From a virus, in IMG/VR virus record IMGVR_UViG_3300037258_000282, positions 88,590-152,589 of that record: DNA of 64,000 nt; one strand, given 5' to 3'. Shown here piece after piece: positions 15,358-25,501 of this stretch. Within the stretch, counting starts at the first letter, position 1. Each line of letters begins with the position of its first letter. Under the pieces are notes generated by a model. It was not told the DNA's origin. It made no database searches and saw only the letters and a program-made list of their open reading frames with translations. The position numbers and the translations under genes were made by a program.

Positions 15358-18108
15358 TTATAGTTGAAGTGCGAGAGCTCTAACGTCTTTAAGTATCGGC
15401 ACCTGAGCCGAAGAGTCAGCCTGAAGAACTACCTTGATCTTAAACTGTATGTAACTTTGATACAGGCTTCCCGTACTTCCCAGATATGTCAAGCCGTCGT
15501 CAGTCTGAACGTAGGCAGAGGCTCCAGCATTCGACGTCTGCCACGGAGTTCCTACCGTCAGTAACTCATCGTCTGTGACAGACACTACTGCCTGCTCATC
15601 TCCGTCGATCTGAATGATGGTTCCCGGCTGAAAGTTCAAAGTGAAGTCAGTGCTAGAGCCGACGATCTGGTTGTTGGTCGTCGAGGTAGTTACCGTTCCG
15701 TTGACTAAAGTATTGGATCCAGTTGAGAGCCAAGCTGTAGTCGGCGGCAGCACCAGATAGTAGGTACTGTTGGTGTAGTTTCCATTGAACGGCTCATTTA
15801 GAGTCAGAACTGAGTTGCTCGATATAGAAGTGATCTGCCGAGCGGACTCAGTGAACGTCGAGTTTCCCAGCATGTTGATGAACCAACCAACTGCCAGTTC
15901 GTTCTCAAATCTCGTTCCATTTCCAGAGACGTTGACTGAGTTGTTCGGCGAGGTTATCGTTCCAGTAGTAGCTATCGAAGAGTAGTTATGCGCAGTTGAG
16001 AAAGTATAGTCATTGAACGACGATGGATTAGCCGGATTAGAGTAGAAATCTGGAGTCTGATTTATCAGCGGGGTCCAAGTCTTAGCAGAGATTGGATCTG
16101 GATCATATGAATTCTTAAACTTCACGTATACCAGGACGTCAGTTCCAGGAGGCCTATACGCAGTCAGCAGTATCTGAATGTCCTGTGAGTCTTGCCCCGT
16201 CGCGAGAGTCACTGGAACGGATACGTACTTAGACTTCTCATTTCCAGTGCTGAAGAACTCATTATAGTCAAAGCCAAGCGGGTCGACTAGATTTTCAATA
16301 ACGAGCTGCTTGTTCTTTACCATGTCTATCACGGGAGATAAGAACTGACTGTCTGTAGTCATCCTAGCGTGAATAGTCATAGACTTCGCACCGGCCATAA
16401 ACTGCTTCTCGTTAGAATATCCCGCGACTATCCTCTCCTTATCGTAGAGATTGGTCTCATATCCAACGCTTATCGGCTGAAAGCCCGTGTCGAGCTCGTA
16501 GGTATTACTCGTGCCGGAATATTCAAACGTGACGCTAGTTCCCGCTGGAGCTATCGTCGCGAAGTTTCCAACGATCGAGTCTACTACTGGATTGAGAAGA
16601 CCAGATACCTGCGCCGTCGCCACTAGAGTAGACGTGTTGGGTGAGGAGGCTAGAGATGAATTCGCGAACCTATGAAATTGAATAAAGGAAGTGCCAAAGA
16701 AAGTTCCAGAGCTCGATCCCATGTGAAGCTCTTCGTTGTTTGGGTCGATATAGAATACTACTGCGTTAGCCGCAGAGTCTATCGTGCTGACGGTAGAGTT
16801 TCCCGCGGCAAATACTATATCTCCGGGAAGAACTTGAGACGCCGTGTTGGGATAGCTGACGTTGTATATCGACAGGTAGTCTGTGTTGGCGTTGTTGAAG
16901 TACGCGTCGCCTCCAGTAGACGTGAAGTTCGAGACAAACAGCTTGAACTTCACGTACTCAGTCTGAAGTGCGGTCCACGCCGTCGCGGTCGCCCCATAGA
17001 AGGCCGTACCTCCGACTCCAGGCTGAGAGAACATCTGAAGCCCGGTGGATACGTCGACGTCGCCTATGTTGGCGGTCCACACCTGATAATCTGGATCGTC
17101 TGAATCTGGAGCGATGACGAGAGCGTATTGCTGCCCGTTCTGCATGAATACTGGGGACTCGAAGAAGAAGCTCGTGCCAACAGTTCCAGTATTAGAAACG
17201 CTGACGTTGGCCATAGGCATGTGAACTTGAGAGAATGGAAGTATCGAATTCGTGTCTGGATATCCGTTAGTCACGTCGCAGAGGTAGACGCTAACGCCGT
17301 TATTGGCCGTAAGTGATGTCTGGTTAAAGTATAGTACTACGTACGTTCCAAATACTCCATCTTCCTGATTCGGCGTGACGATGGTAAACACCTGAGCCAG
17401 TGGATCTGCTCCAGATCCAGGTCCGCATCCTCCCCCGTGCGGCCATCCAGTATAGGACGGCGTATAGGACACTACCTTAGTTGGGCTCGGTGGAGCTACG
17501 GTGACGGTTGAATTCGACGTCGTCACTATCGACGTGACGGTATTAACTACTGGAATAGACGATAGTAGTGGGTTGACCGTGGTTAGAGTTACCGTCTGCT
17601 TCGTTACAGACAGATTCGACGCAGTATACTGAGCGGATGCCATGGAAGTTATGGCCGCCGCACCTAGTACGAGATTGCTGACGTCAGCGGCCTCGAGAGT
17701 GCACACTCCCGTCTTAAAAGTTGCGTCTGGAATATTGAACTGACCGGTCAGAGTGCCATTAGCGTCAGTCGTTAGAGTAGTTCCCCACGTTCCTCCGACT
17801 TGAACTTGAGTATAATCAGAGGTGTCTGTGACGTTTACCGCATACGTGCCGTCTGGATTACGTATTCCGGGAGCGCAGTATTGATCTACGTTGATGTTGT
17901 TGAAGAACACGTGCATCTGAGCGGACGGACGAAGACCGACCGCGACAAACGAGATGATGGTTGCCCGAATGTATGGCTGCAGCGATACGTCCGTGACGTA
18001 GTTTCCTACGGTCACGGTATTGCTCTGTGGACTTACTGAAAGCTGATAGCCGCTCTGAGTAGACGTAGTCGTCGTAGTAGACGTTGTGGTCGAAGTGGTT
18101 GTTGCCAA
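15358..18108 (-). CDS. Large virion structural protein (baseplate/fibre region)
   Basis: This 916-residue protein begins with a striking Thr/Ser run, then YQLSVSPQSNTVTVGNYVTD and IISFVAVGLRPSAQMHVFFN. The middle has DPLAQVFTIVTPNQEDGVFG and ALVIAPDSDDPDYQVWTANIG. Residues 600-700 include TIHARMTTDSQFLSPVIDM and PVTLATGQDSQDIQILLTAYR. Large proteins with these blocks lie beside the DUF4815 protein in T4-like phages of marine and soil bacteria and are annotated only as virion structural. The sequence shows no enzyme motif. It may take the place of the T4 wedge pin or fibre-attachment genes; this is inference. Confidence 0.75.
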   Translation of the reverse strand: MATTTSTTTSTTTTTSTQSGYQLSVSPQSNTVTVGNYVTDVSLQPYIRATIISFVAVGLRPSAQMHVFFNNINVDQYCAPGIRNPDGTYAVNVTDTSDYTQVQVGGTWGTTLTTDANGTLTGQFNIPDATFKTGVCTLEAADVSNLVLGAAAITSMASAQYTASNLSVTKQTVTLTTVNPLLSSIPVVNTVTSIVTTSNSTVTVAPPSPTKVVSYTPSYTGWPHGGGCGPGSGADPLAQVFTIVTPNQEDGVFGTYVVLYFNQTSLTANNGVSVYLCDVTNGYPDTNSILPFSQVHMPMANVSVSNTGTVGTSFFFESPVFMQNGQQYALVIAPDSDDPDYQVWTANIGDVDVSTGLQMFSQPGVGGTAFYGATATAWTALQTEYVKFKLFVSNFTSTGGDAYFNNANTDYLSIYNVSYPNTASQVLPGDIVFAAGNSTVSTIDSAANAVVFYIDPNNEELHMGSSSGTFFGTSFIQFHRFANSSLASSPNTSTLVATAQVSGLLNPVVDSIVGNFATIAPAGTSVTFEYSGTSNTYELDTGFQPISVGYETNLYDKERIVAGYSNEKQFMAGAKSMTIHARMTTDSQFLSPVIDMVKNKQLVIENLVDPLGFDYNEFFSTGNEKSKYVSVPVTLATGQDSQDIQILLTAYRPPGTDVLVYVKFKNSYDPDPISAKTWTPLINQTPDFYSNPANPSSFNDYTFSTAHNYSSIATTGTITSPNNSVNVSGNGTRFENELAVGWFINMLGNSTFTESARQITSISSNSVLTLNEPFNGNYTNSTYYLVLPPTTAWLSTGSNTLVNGTVTTSTTNNQIVGSSTDFTLNFQPGTIIQIDGDEQAVVSVTDDELLTVGTPWQTSNAGASAYVQTDDGLTYLGSTGSLYQSYIQFKIKVVLQADSSAQVPILKDVRALALQL

Positions 18109-18144
18109 GGCGCTAAGCGTCTCCCGATATGCCGCTGTTAAGCG

Positions 18145-18152
18145 TATTTATG
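18145..18152 (-). promoter_or_regulatory. Late promoter-like element
   Basis: CATAAATA on the minus strand, 37 bases upstream of the ATG at 18108, between two large structural genes. Confidence 0.5.
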
Positions 18153-18157
18153 TTGGA

Positions 18158-21100
18158 TCAGCCGACGAATAACCCGTTGTTATAGGTCACCGGCGTTCCG
18201 TTATTGATGAATGGACTAGTCCACGTTGAAGACGGCGTCGACGTCGCAGCCGTAGAAGTGGTAGAAGTATTGGTGGTGACTATGGTATTTGATACTGTAG
18301 ACGTCGCGGTCCTCCAGTCACCCCAGATGCTCGCGTATGGACTGTTGGCGAACTGGTTCCAGGCCGAGGTGTTATTGATCGTTATCGAGGCTGAGCCCGT
18401 CGTGTTAGTGTCTATCTCGTTGTTGTACGATGGAAGGAGAGTCATCACTCCATTCCACGCGTAGGCCACGAGGGCCGCGGACCTGTACTTAGTCGCGAAG
18501 CTCTGATTCAGGAACTCTTGATGCGTGTATGGAAGTATCGTCACTCTACCGCGTCGAACGGTATTCACGGCCTCAGCATAGTTAAAGTTAACCGCAACGT
18601 TAGTCCTCACGATCTTTGGCCGAGCCACTGAATTAACTGAATCGATGGCGACAGAGAACTCATGGTCAGACACGTCGCAGTAGCTGAAGTCGTTTAGTGG
18701 ATCGGCGAATATTCCATTCTTAAATCTGTCATTTCCACTCGCGTCTAGAACAGTAACGCTCATCGCAGACTGCTGAAGCATGTTCAGAGACACGCAGTAT
18801 TCCAGGTTAGTTATCCTAGAGTCTAGCGTACCGATATCTTTCATCGTGTACCTTCTATTGGTCACGAGAGAAGTAGACATATACTTTGAAACGTCTCTAG
18901 ATATACTTTTAGAGCTCTTGTTCTCAATGGTGAGCGCATCGACTTGATCTGAAGTCAGAGACGGGTATGGGGGCACGGCGATGACGGCGAGGGCCATGGC
19001 GTTGTCTGGAAACAGCGGAGGCTGCGGCGATACTGACGACACTCCCTCTTTGATCTTTAGGATATTATCTGGAGTGATGTACACCAGATCATTCCTCGGA
19101 AGATACGCGGTGAAGTCAGACTGCATGTTCCATCCCCAGGCTGGGTTGTTGATCCCAGTTCCAGGTATATTGAACGATACGTTGGCAAGCGGATTTGTAG
19201 TCGCGTAAGTTATGGCGGTCGCGACAGCCGCGGCGTTAGTAGTGTCGACGTACCCGGTGTCGTTGGCGGTAGATACTGCTGGAGTCCTAAAGTCAACGTA
19301 ATCTCTGAGAGGTCTCTGAACTCCCTGAGAGTCTACATAGACCGGTATCTCGGTCGTGGTTATGGCCGTAGCGTTAGCGGTATTCGCGTCGTCGATCGGA
19401 TAGGACTCGACGGTAAAGAAGCCTACTCCAGGCGAGTTGTTGATAGAAAAGTAGTCGAGTTGCACTAGCAGGTATGGATTATCACTCTGCGAATACGAAG
19501 AGGTTGGATACAGGTATCCAGGACCATAGTTAGTGTCTGTTCCACCTGAGTCGAATACGAACTGAGAGGTTATGAGTGAGCCACTCGTGCCGTACGACCC
19601 GTTGGCCGAGCCATACACGGCAGTGATGGCGTGTACGTCGGGGAATCCCAGGCAGAATGGCCCGGCCGGATTCGCGGAGCTTGCCGTGTTTATCGCGACG
19701 AAGCGATTCTTGTTTATGATCTTAGCGGCTGGATGAACGCCAGTTCTTAGAACGTCGAAGTCGACCACGCACGTCAGCGCGCTCACCGGAGCGTCTCCGT
19801 TGCCATAGCTGAACGCCACGCTAAACGACGTAGAGTTCGTGATCTCAACTAGACCCGTAACGTCTCTGTTAAACGATGAGATCGGAAGTATCGCTCCAGC
19901 TGGCCAGTACTTATAGTACGTCTGACCCGATGCGTTCGCCGAGAAGGCGGCATCTACGTAGAGTTGAGAGGAGTTCTTGACGCTGGTGATGGTACGAACG
20001 GTAGAACCAACGAGTATCTGACTTCCCTTGATGAAGTTTTGATCGAATGTCGTACTGCTTCCAGTCACGAGAGTGTTTGCAGAACTTACCGTAATCGTTC
20101 CAGATAGCGCTGAAGAAAGATTGTTAGAGGTATTTACCAGTGTGAAGTTCTTGGCTTCTGGGTCAGTGAGAACCCCGATTCCATATGGAAGTACGTCTAC
20201 TCCTCCTGAAGCAGAGGTAGTTATGGTATAAGTTCCTATTCCAGCGGTGATAGTCAGCGGAACGGAAGCCCTATATACGTACTCGGTATTTACGTTGTTA
20301 GACTGATCGCGAAGATTTTCTAGACCAGATACGCCAAAGGTGTACAGCTGCTCTGAAATAGTTGGGTTTATGATCCCGTTGAAGACCATGTCTCCAACTC
20401 CCATCACGCTTCCGTTATAGTAGACTATGGACTGGATATCAGTCGTGGATGCTCCAGAATTCATCGCGATATTGTATAGATGCAGGGCGTACTGACACCC
20501 CGCATTTCCAGGAGTTCCATCATTATACGAGAAGCACCTTACGGTAGCGGTTCCTATCTGATTTCCTACGGGAGATAGAGAGGTAAACGCCCTATTAGTT
20601 ACGGCAAACTGAGCGGTGTCGTAGAGTCTGACGGTCTGTGCGGAAGTAAAAGCGAAGTTACCCGCCACCTGATCCAGGACGGCATAGCCACCATAGTTGA
20701 AGCTGATCTGCTGAGAGTTGAAAGTATTGGTGTCTACTCCCCTTCGCATCTGAACGTACGCGGTCTTGATGACCTCTACTGGGTATCCCTGGGCGTATCC
20801 CTTGCCGGTTCCTATCCTAGCCAGCGCGTTGTCAGGAGCGAGGTTCGCGGAGACAGAATTTGAAGAGGTGATGGTATCGATCGCAAATGGATTTACGACG
20901 AAGTTTCCGGCCTCATCATATACTCTAGAAGCTATGGCGCTTCCGATAGTTGAGTATAGTTGAGATTGGCTGTTAGTAGCAGATACCAGCGAGCCATATG
21001 AGTAGGTCGCGATTGGATTGAATCCAACGGTATTGGCCGCAGTATTTGGATCTAGCGTCAGGAGTCCGCATGAGATCTTAAGTCTATCAGCTCCGGGCGC

Positions 21101-21832
21101 GTTGACGTTGGTATATCCAAGCGCGTTGTCCAGGAGAGATGGATCCTGCGCGTAGGTCACGATAGTTTCTGTCGCTACGAACCCAACGACCGAATTTCCA
21201 GCATCAGTCCCATAGGCATTGACTATTCCAAAGGTCGGCTCTAGGATCTTAACGAACGTGCCGTTGATGAACACCACGCCGTCGGCCACTGAGATTCCAT
21301 GCGCGTTTCCATTCGTTATCGTAGAGGCGTTTGAAGTGTAGGTGTTGACTACGAATAGGTTTGAGCCATTAGCAACGCTCGAAAATACGAGCTGCTCGTT
21401 GTTTCCAAACGTCTGAGACGCGTCGTTGCCGGTATTGAGGTAGTTCAGATATACGATCTGAGTATTTGGATAATTTGACTGGAGGCCGGGGGTCGCGAAC
21501 ACTACTCGGGCTTGAAGGTTAGACGTTAGGCTCGTCACTAGCGCGTTGACAGAAGATACTACGTCGTAACTAGCCCCATTAGAGGCCGCGTCTGACAACC
21601 TGACGTAGGGAAGGTTGGCCACGTCGTAGATCGCGCCACCGGTAACGATATCTCCATTCTGAAACGCCCAGTCTGCGAATGACTCTACTTGATTCTGAAG
21701 TATCGTCTGAAGTTGAGTCAGCTCACGCGCCTGAACTGCCTGCGACGGCTTGAATAGAACCCGATAATATAGGTTATTGGCGTCGAAGTCGTCGTACCAG
21801 GGGGCTACGTTGAGATTAGTGGAGATCGGCAA
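18158..21832 (-). CDS. DUF4815 virion structural protein
   Basis: This is the largest protein of the window (1224 residues). Its N-terminus, APWYDDFDANNLYYRVLFKP followed by QAVQARELTQLQTILQNQVE, is the hallmark of the DUF4815 family found in the tail region of many T4-like phages. Other features are VFINGTFVKI near residue 195, PLRDYVDFRTP near 840 and DIGTLDSRITNLEYCVSLNML near 1000. The C-terminus is Thr/Ser-rich (NTIVTTNTSTTSTAATST). Structural role is by family; its exact place in the baseplate or fibre network is unknown. Confidence 0.85.
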   Translation of the reverse strand: MPISTNLNVAPWYDDFDANNLYYRVLFKPSQAVQARELTQLQTILQNQVESFADWAFQNGDIVTGGAIYDVANLPYVRLSDAASNGASYDVVSSVNALVTSLTSNLQARVVFATPGLQSNYPNTQIVYLNYLNTGNDASQTFGNNEQLVFSSVANGSNLFVVNTYTSNASTITNGNAHGISVADGVVFINGTFVKILEPTFGIVNAYGTDAGNSVVGFVATETIVTYAQDPSLLDNALGYTNVNAPGADRLKISCGLLTLDPNTAANTVGFNPIATYSYGSLVSATNSQSQLYSTIGSAIASRVYDEAGNFVVNPFAIDTITSSNSVSANLAPDNALARIGTGKGYAQGYPVEVIKTAYVQMRRGVDTNTFNSQQISFNYGGYAVLDQVAGNFAFTSAQTVRLYDTAQFAVTNRAFTSLSPVGNQIGTATVRCFSYNDGTPGNAGCQYALHLYNIAMNSGASTTDIQSIVYYNGSVMGVGDMVFNGIINPTISEQLYTFGVSGLENLRDQSNNVNTEYVYRASVPLTITAGIGTYTITTSASGGVDVLPYGIGVLTDPEAKNFTLVNTSNNLSSALSGTITVSSANTLVTGSSTTFDQNFIKGSQILVGSTVRTITSVKNSSQLYVDAAFSANASGQTYYKYWPAGAILPISSFNRDVTGLVEITNSTSFSVAFSYGNGDAPVSALTCVVDFDVLRTGVHPAAKIINKNRFVAINTASSANPAGPFCLGFPDVHAITAVYGSANGSYGTSGSLITSQFVFDSGGTDTNYGPGYLYPTSSYSQSDNPYLLVQLDYFSINNSPGVGFFTVESYPIDDANTANATAITTTEIPVYVDSQGVQRPLRDYVDFRTPAVSTANDTGYVDTTNAAAVATAITYATTNPLANVSFNIPGTGINNPAWGWNMQSDFTAYLPRNDLVYITPDNILKIKEGVSSVSPQPPLFPDNAMALAVIAVPPYPSLTSDQVDALTIENKSSKSISRDVSKYMSTSLVTNRRYTMKDIGTLDSRITNLEYCVSLNMLQQSAMSVTVLDASGNDRFKNGIFADPLNDFSYCDVSDHEFSVAIDSVNSVARPKIVRTNVAVNFNYAEAVNTVRRGRVTILPYTHQEFLNQSFATKYRSAALVAYAWNGVMTLLPSYNNEIDTNTTGSASITINNTSAWNQFANSPYASIWGDWRTATSTVSNTIVTTNTSTTSTAATSTPSSTWTSPFINNGTPVTYNNGLFVG

Positions 21833-21843
21833 GTGCTGCTTCC

Positions 21844-23376
21844 TTACAGGCTAATCACGACGCGATAAAGTTCGCTCTCGGTATTAGACCTATTGATGTT
21901 GTTGATATTAGTAATATAGAGTGGTCTCACGTCTTTAGCATAGATCTGTCCTACAGTATTTATTACTAGAATCGAGTTCGCGTAGTTAGAGTTCGCGACG
22001 ATAACCTCGTTATTCTGAAAGTTCTTATCTCCAGTGAGATATATCGTGTTTCCGACGATGTTAGCGATAGTTCCGAGGGCGCCAGAGTTAACTCCCTGCA
22101 CTTCAGAGCTGATGACGAACGCGTTAGTAGCGATAGTTCCACTCAAGACTTGGCTAAAGGTCGAATTGGTATATAGATTAGAGCTCTTAGATCCGTCTGG
22201 ATTAGCGGCATAAGGATTCTTAATGATTCCTATCTTGTTGTAGAGTATTCCATCTACCGGAATAGTGTTGCTCTCCGTGTTGGCGAACGCGAACGTTATC
22301 CCGATTCCCTGGAGGCTTAGCTCGGTGGATGGATCGGCACCGTGACCGCCTGGAGGTGGAACTATCGGATAGATATTTGCTCCGGATCCTACGGTCGGTG
22401 AGGCGATGAAGGCGTTAGCCCACGAGACGTTAGATCCTGGATCTACGACTACTACGCTTATGATCGTCTGAGCCGAGGTATTCACGACTGAGTAGGCCAG
22501 AACGTTAGTACTTCCATCAGAGTCGACATACACTTGTGGGGCGATATGCGCGGTAGTGGTGCCACCTACTACAGTTCCAGTCTCTAAGTTTTGATTGAGA
22601 GTGAGAAAGTTTCCATTGACTGGATCATACGTGTGACTAACCACGATCCTAAGTTGATCGGTAAACGACGGAGTGTGGATATATATACCGCAGTTATTGA
22701 AGAACCCGCTCGTGCCAGACGCGTTTGTCGAGAGCTGAAGCACGACGTTGTTTCCATCTACTCCAACCACCGTCCCATCATACGTGGTAGTATACCCGCC
22801 TCCGCCGTTAGTTACGGGTATCACGTCGACGCCACAATACGTAGACGCCGTAGTCTGTATAGCTGAGTTGGAGACGATCGGAGCGTAGACTCCGATGCTG
22901 AAAGTCTGAAAGATATAGTTCGGAATGGAGGTAATATATCTCCACTTATACCCATCTCCAGTCTGAAAAGTCGTCGTCTGAATCGTGGACGGCTCGACCG
23001 TCGACGGGACGCCATTAGCGTTGTCGATGCACTTGAACACTGAGTATGGAGCGCCGACTCTAGGCAGCGTGAAGACGTAGAAGTCATTATCCACTAAGGT
23101 CTGAGTGTTGTCGTACCTAGAGTAGATAGTGTTGGCAACCCATAGGTTGCTGTATACCATAGGAGATATATCGGCGCCGACCAAGAGTTTTCCAAACTCC
23201 ATCTGCCAGTCGTTAGTAAACTGCTCGGCGTAGTCGGTAGTCGTTACCGGCCGCGCGTTTCCAGATATAGCCACAGGGCTGGCACCGAAGCCATAGTAGA
23301 AAGAGTTATTGGAGTTTATCGCGGAGGTAAACTCATCTATCATCGCCTTCTTATAGGCCGCTAGGGTCAGTCCCAT
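21844..23376 (-). CDS. 8: Baseplate wedge protein (gp8-like)
   Basis: This 510-residue protein matches the gp8 wedge family in FYVFTLPRVGAPYSVFKCID, NGVPSTVEPSTI and the TGDGYKWRYITSIPNY segment (residues 95-160). T4 gp8 (334 residues) dimerises and links wedges to the baseplate periphery. The protein here is longer, with an extra beta-rich C-terminal half containing VISSEVQGVNSGALGTIANI. It overlaps the S74-type gene by 10 bases. Confidence 0.85.
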   Translation of the reverse strand: MGLTLAAYKKAMIDEFTSAINSNNSFYYGFGASPVAISGNARPVTTTDYAEQFTNDWQMEFGKLLVGADISPMVYSNLWVANTIYSRYDNTQTLVDNDFYVFTLPRVGAPYSVFKCIDNANGVPSTVEPSTIQTTTFQTGDGYKWRYITSIPNYIFQTFSIGVYAPIVSNSAIQTTASTYCGVDVIPVTNGGGGYTTTYDGTVVGVDGNNVVLQLSTNASGTSGFFNNCGIYIHTPSFTDQLRIVVSHTYDPVNGNFLTLNQNLETGTVVGGTTTAHIAPQVYVDSDGSTNVLAYSVVNTSAQTIISVVVVDPGSNVSWANAFIASPTVGSGANIYPIVPPPGGHGADPSTELSLQGIGITFAFANTESNTIPVDGILYNKIGIIKNPYAANPDGSKSSNLYTNSTFSQVLSGTIATNAFVISSEVQGVNSGALGTIANIVGNTIYLTGDKNFQNNEVIVANSNYANSILVINTVGQIYAKDVRPLYITNINNINRSNTESELYRVVISL

Positions 23377-23687
23377 ATATGCTCTCTCTTTATCTGCTTT
23401 TTCAACGCGATGACCTCGTCGTGCAGCTCCTGCAAGGCTTTAACGATAAGTGGTATGAGCTTATCGTTGTTTATCATCCACGGCTTGAGTACTGGATCTA
23501 TGCCGCCAACTCTAACCGCGCGTGGGAACGCGTCGTTCATCTCCTGAGCTATGAAGCTCGTTAGATCGACGCTTGGATCGCGCTTGAAGTTAAAGTCTAC
23601 GACTCGTATCTTTAGGAGATTTTCAAGACCAAACTCAGTGTCTCTAATATTTTCCTTAAGTCTTATATCCGATTGAGTGTTTGTCAT
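23367..23687 (-). CDS. Free-standing S74-type intramolecular chaperone domain
   Basis: The protein has 106 residues. SDIRLKENIRDTEFGLENLL is the classic opening of the peptidase S74 (endosialidase chaperone) domain, and the C-terminal helix LIVKALQELHDEVIALKKQ is its coiled coil. Normally this domain ends a trimeric fibre, assists folding and is then clipped off. Here it is a separate gene after the fibre at 23702. It may act in trans, or have separated from a fibre gene. The catalytic Ser that follows the DIRLKENI block in active members is not obvious. Confidence 0.8.
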   Translation of the reverse strand: MTNTQSDIRLKENIRDTEFGLENLLKIRVVDFNFKRDPSVDLTSFIAQEMNDAFPRAVRVGGIDPVLKPWMINNDKLIPLIVKALQELHDEVIALKKQIKREHIWD

Positions 23688-23701
23688 CTAGGTACTCTCC
23701 A

Positions 23702-24502
23702 TCAGTAGGAATTGTTAGCTAGTACTCTAGCTTTGACGGTGCAGGCCGCTATGTTGTCTGTAAGCACGTACACGTGAACATTCGCGTTTACCAGCGTAAC
23801 GTTAGTATCTTGGACTTGCTGTGGGTAGTATGAGTTGATATGTCCCCAGATCCTATTATCGTTCGTATTACTCACCGCGGCCACGACTGTCATGACGAGC
23901 TCCTGGCATGACGTAAAGTCCCACGTCGCTCCAGAAGTCCCGGAAGCCGCCATAGAGCTTCCCGTGTGGTAGAATATATAGTTACCATCGCTCTGAGCCG
24001 TAACCCAGTACGCTAGGGTGTTTCCATCCGACTGAACTCCTAGAGAGGCGCTGTTTCCGGCATACTTGAAGATGAAGCCATCGACATCTATCCTTCCAGT
24101 GTTGGCTAGAACGAACACTTGGTCAGATTTGTAGAAGCTATTGCCAGCGTTGTTGCCGAATGGATTATTGGCAGATCCGGAAAAGGTCACAGCCACGAAA
24201 CCATCTGAGAGGTCGGTGGGAGAGCCCCAGTATACGGTATTTCCGGAGCTCGTGAGAACCTGCAGCCCAGTCCCATTAGAGCCATTGGCGGTTATAGTGT
24301 TGACCACTAGAGTAGTGACCTGAATGGTCGTCGTGTTTATCGATGAGTTGATGGAAGAATTTCCCACCGTTACGGACTGAGATACTACGGCGTTAGTATA
24401 CAATTCTGTAAAGTTCGAGTTGATCTTCTGGCCTCCCGTGCGAAGCGGGTCGCCAGTTCCATCATTATTAGCCGCACCTAAACCTATGAGTTGTTGTGAC
24501 AT
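23702..24502 (-). CDS. Fibre protein, paralog of the gene at 25501
   Basis: The first 35 residues of this 266-residue protein (MSQQLIGLGAANNDGTGDPL, RTGGQKINSNFTELYTNA) are nearly identical to the protein at 25501, a phage fibre attachment motif. The middle has the TVGNSSINSSIN and VLTSSGNTVYWG turns shared with other fibres of this window. The C-terminal 150 residues (YKSDQVFVLANTGRIDVDGF onward) are unique and form a likely receptor-binding or lectin-like module. Position next to the Gly-rich adhesin supports a host-range role. Confidence 0.75.
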   Translation of the reverse strand: MSQQLIGLGAANNDGTGDPLRTGGQKINSNFTELYTNAVVSQSVTVGNSSINSSINTTTIQVTTLVVNTITANGSNGTGLQVLTSSGNTVYWGSPTDLSDGFVAVTFSGSANNPFGNNAGNSFYKSDQVFVLANTGRIDVDGFIFKYAGNSASLGVQSDGNTLAYWVTAQSDGNYIFYHTGSSMAASGTSGATWDFTSCQELVMTVVAAVSNTNDNRIWGHINSYYPQQVQDTNVTLVNANVHVYVLTDNIAACTVKARVLANNSY

Positions 24503-24514
24503 AAAAGTTCCCGC

Positions 24515-25501
24515 TTAAGCTACTGCTAGAAGTATACCGCCGTTTATCAACTGCGTGAAGTAAGTGATGATTATCATTCCATTAGCGCCGTCCCCTCCAT
24601 ACCCAGCCGTACTGGAAGCCGCCCCGCCGCAACCTCCTCCTCCTCCGAATAGACCTCCCCCTCCTCCGTTGGCTCCATAGGTCGCGGCTCCACCGCCTCC
24701 CCCTCCTCCTCCCCCACCGCCAGGTCCGAATACGAAACCATTTGAAGTTAGAGAATATCCGACTCCACCGCCACCTTCACCACCGTACCCAGCGGTAGTT
24801 CCCTCTCCGCCGCCGCCCCCTCCGCCAGACCCATTCGCTCCGGGACTACCGCTTCCTCCTCCCGCCGCGCCGCCTGTTCCTCCGGCAGTTCCATCGTATG
24901 CCGTACCACCATTGCCACCAGTACCAGTGACCGTAGAGTTAGCTCCAGCCGTCCCACCATCGGCCGCGCCCCCAGCTCCAGCCCCACCGCCTCCGGTTGA
25001 GATCGCCCCGCCGTTCGCCCCGGGACCATGCTGTCCCCCCGCCCCTCCGCCGCCCGCGCCAGCATAGTACGTTAGATACTCATTTGGACCTCCCCACCCT
25101 CCACCCTGAGCTCCGGTAGATGGTACGCATAGAGAGACGTTCCCTCCGATTTGATCTCCGCTTCCTCCTGGAGCAAACAGAAGTGGCCCACCTGAATTTC
25201 CAATACCTATCCCAAAGGACGTATCTGTCCCAGTGACTCCAGAATAGATTCCGCTCGTATTTGAGCCCGCGCCCCCAAGTCCAACGCTATAGGATATCGT
25301 CTGATAGTGCGTAAGAGTGGGATTCTTAAGAATAGAATAGGCCCCACCTCCGCCTCCCACTCCTCCAGTAGTATCGGCTAAACCGCTTCCGCCTCCACCG
25401 CCGCCGCCGATTCCCTCGACCGTAATATTGGCGCCGAGATTTACATCTGGAGTCACGACCCAAGTGTTTCCAGACGTGAGGATTATAACTTTCTGTGCCA
25501 T
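24515..25501 (-). CDS. Glycine-rich tail fibre adhesin
   Basis: This 328-residue protein starts VIILTSGNTWVVTPDVNLGA, a conserved opening of glycine-rich phage tail fibre proteins. Long Gly runs follow (GGGGGGGSGLADTTGGVGGG, and later stretches from about residue 150 to 300). Known phage adhesins with such runs fold as packed polyglycine II helices bearing variable loops that bind outer-membrane receptors. It is flanked by the two paralogous fibre genes and overlaps the upstream one by a base. The codons make this stretch CCN-rich on the plus strand. Confidence 0.8.
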   Translation of the reverse strand: MAQKVIILTSGNTWVVTPDVNLGANITVEGIGGGGGGGSGLADTTGGVGGGGGAYSILKNPTLTHYQTISYSVGLGGAGSNTSGIYSGVTGTDTSFGIGIGNSGGPLLFAPGGSGDQIGGNVSLCVPSTGAQGGGWGGPNEYLTYYAGAGGGGAGGQHGPGANGGAISTGGGGAGAGGAADGGTAGANSTVTGTGGNGGTAYDGTAGGTGGAAGGGSGSPGANGSGGGGGGGEGTTAGYGGEGGGGVGYSLTSNGFVFGPGGGGGGGGGGGAATYGANGGGGGLFGGGGGCGGAASSTAGYGGDGANGMIIITYFTQLINGGILLAVA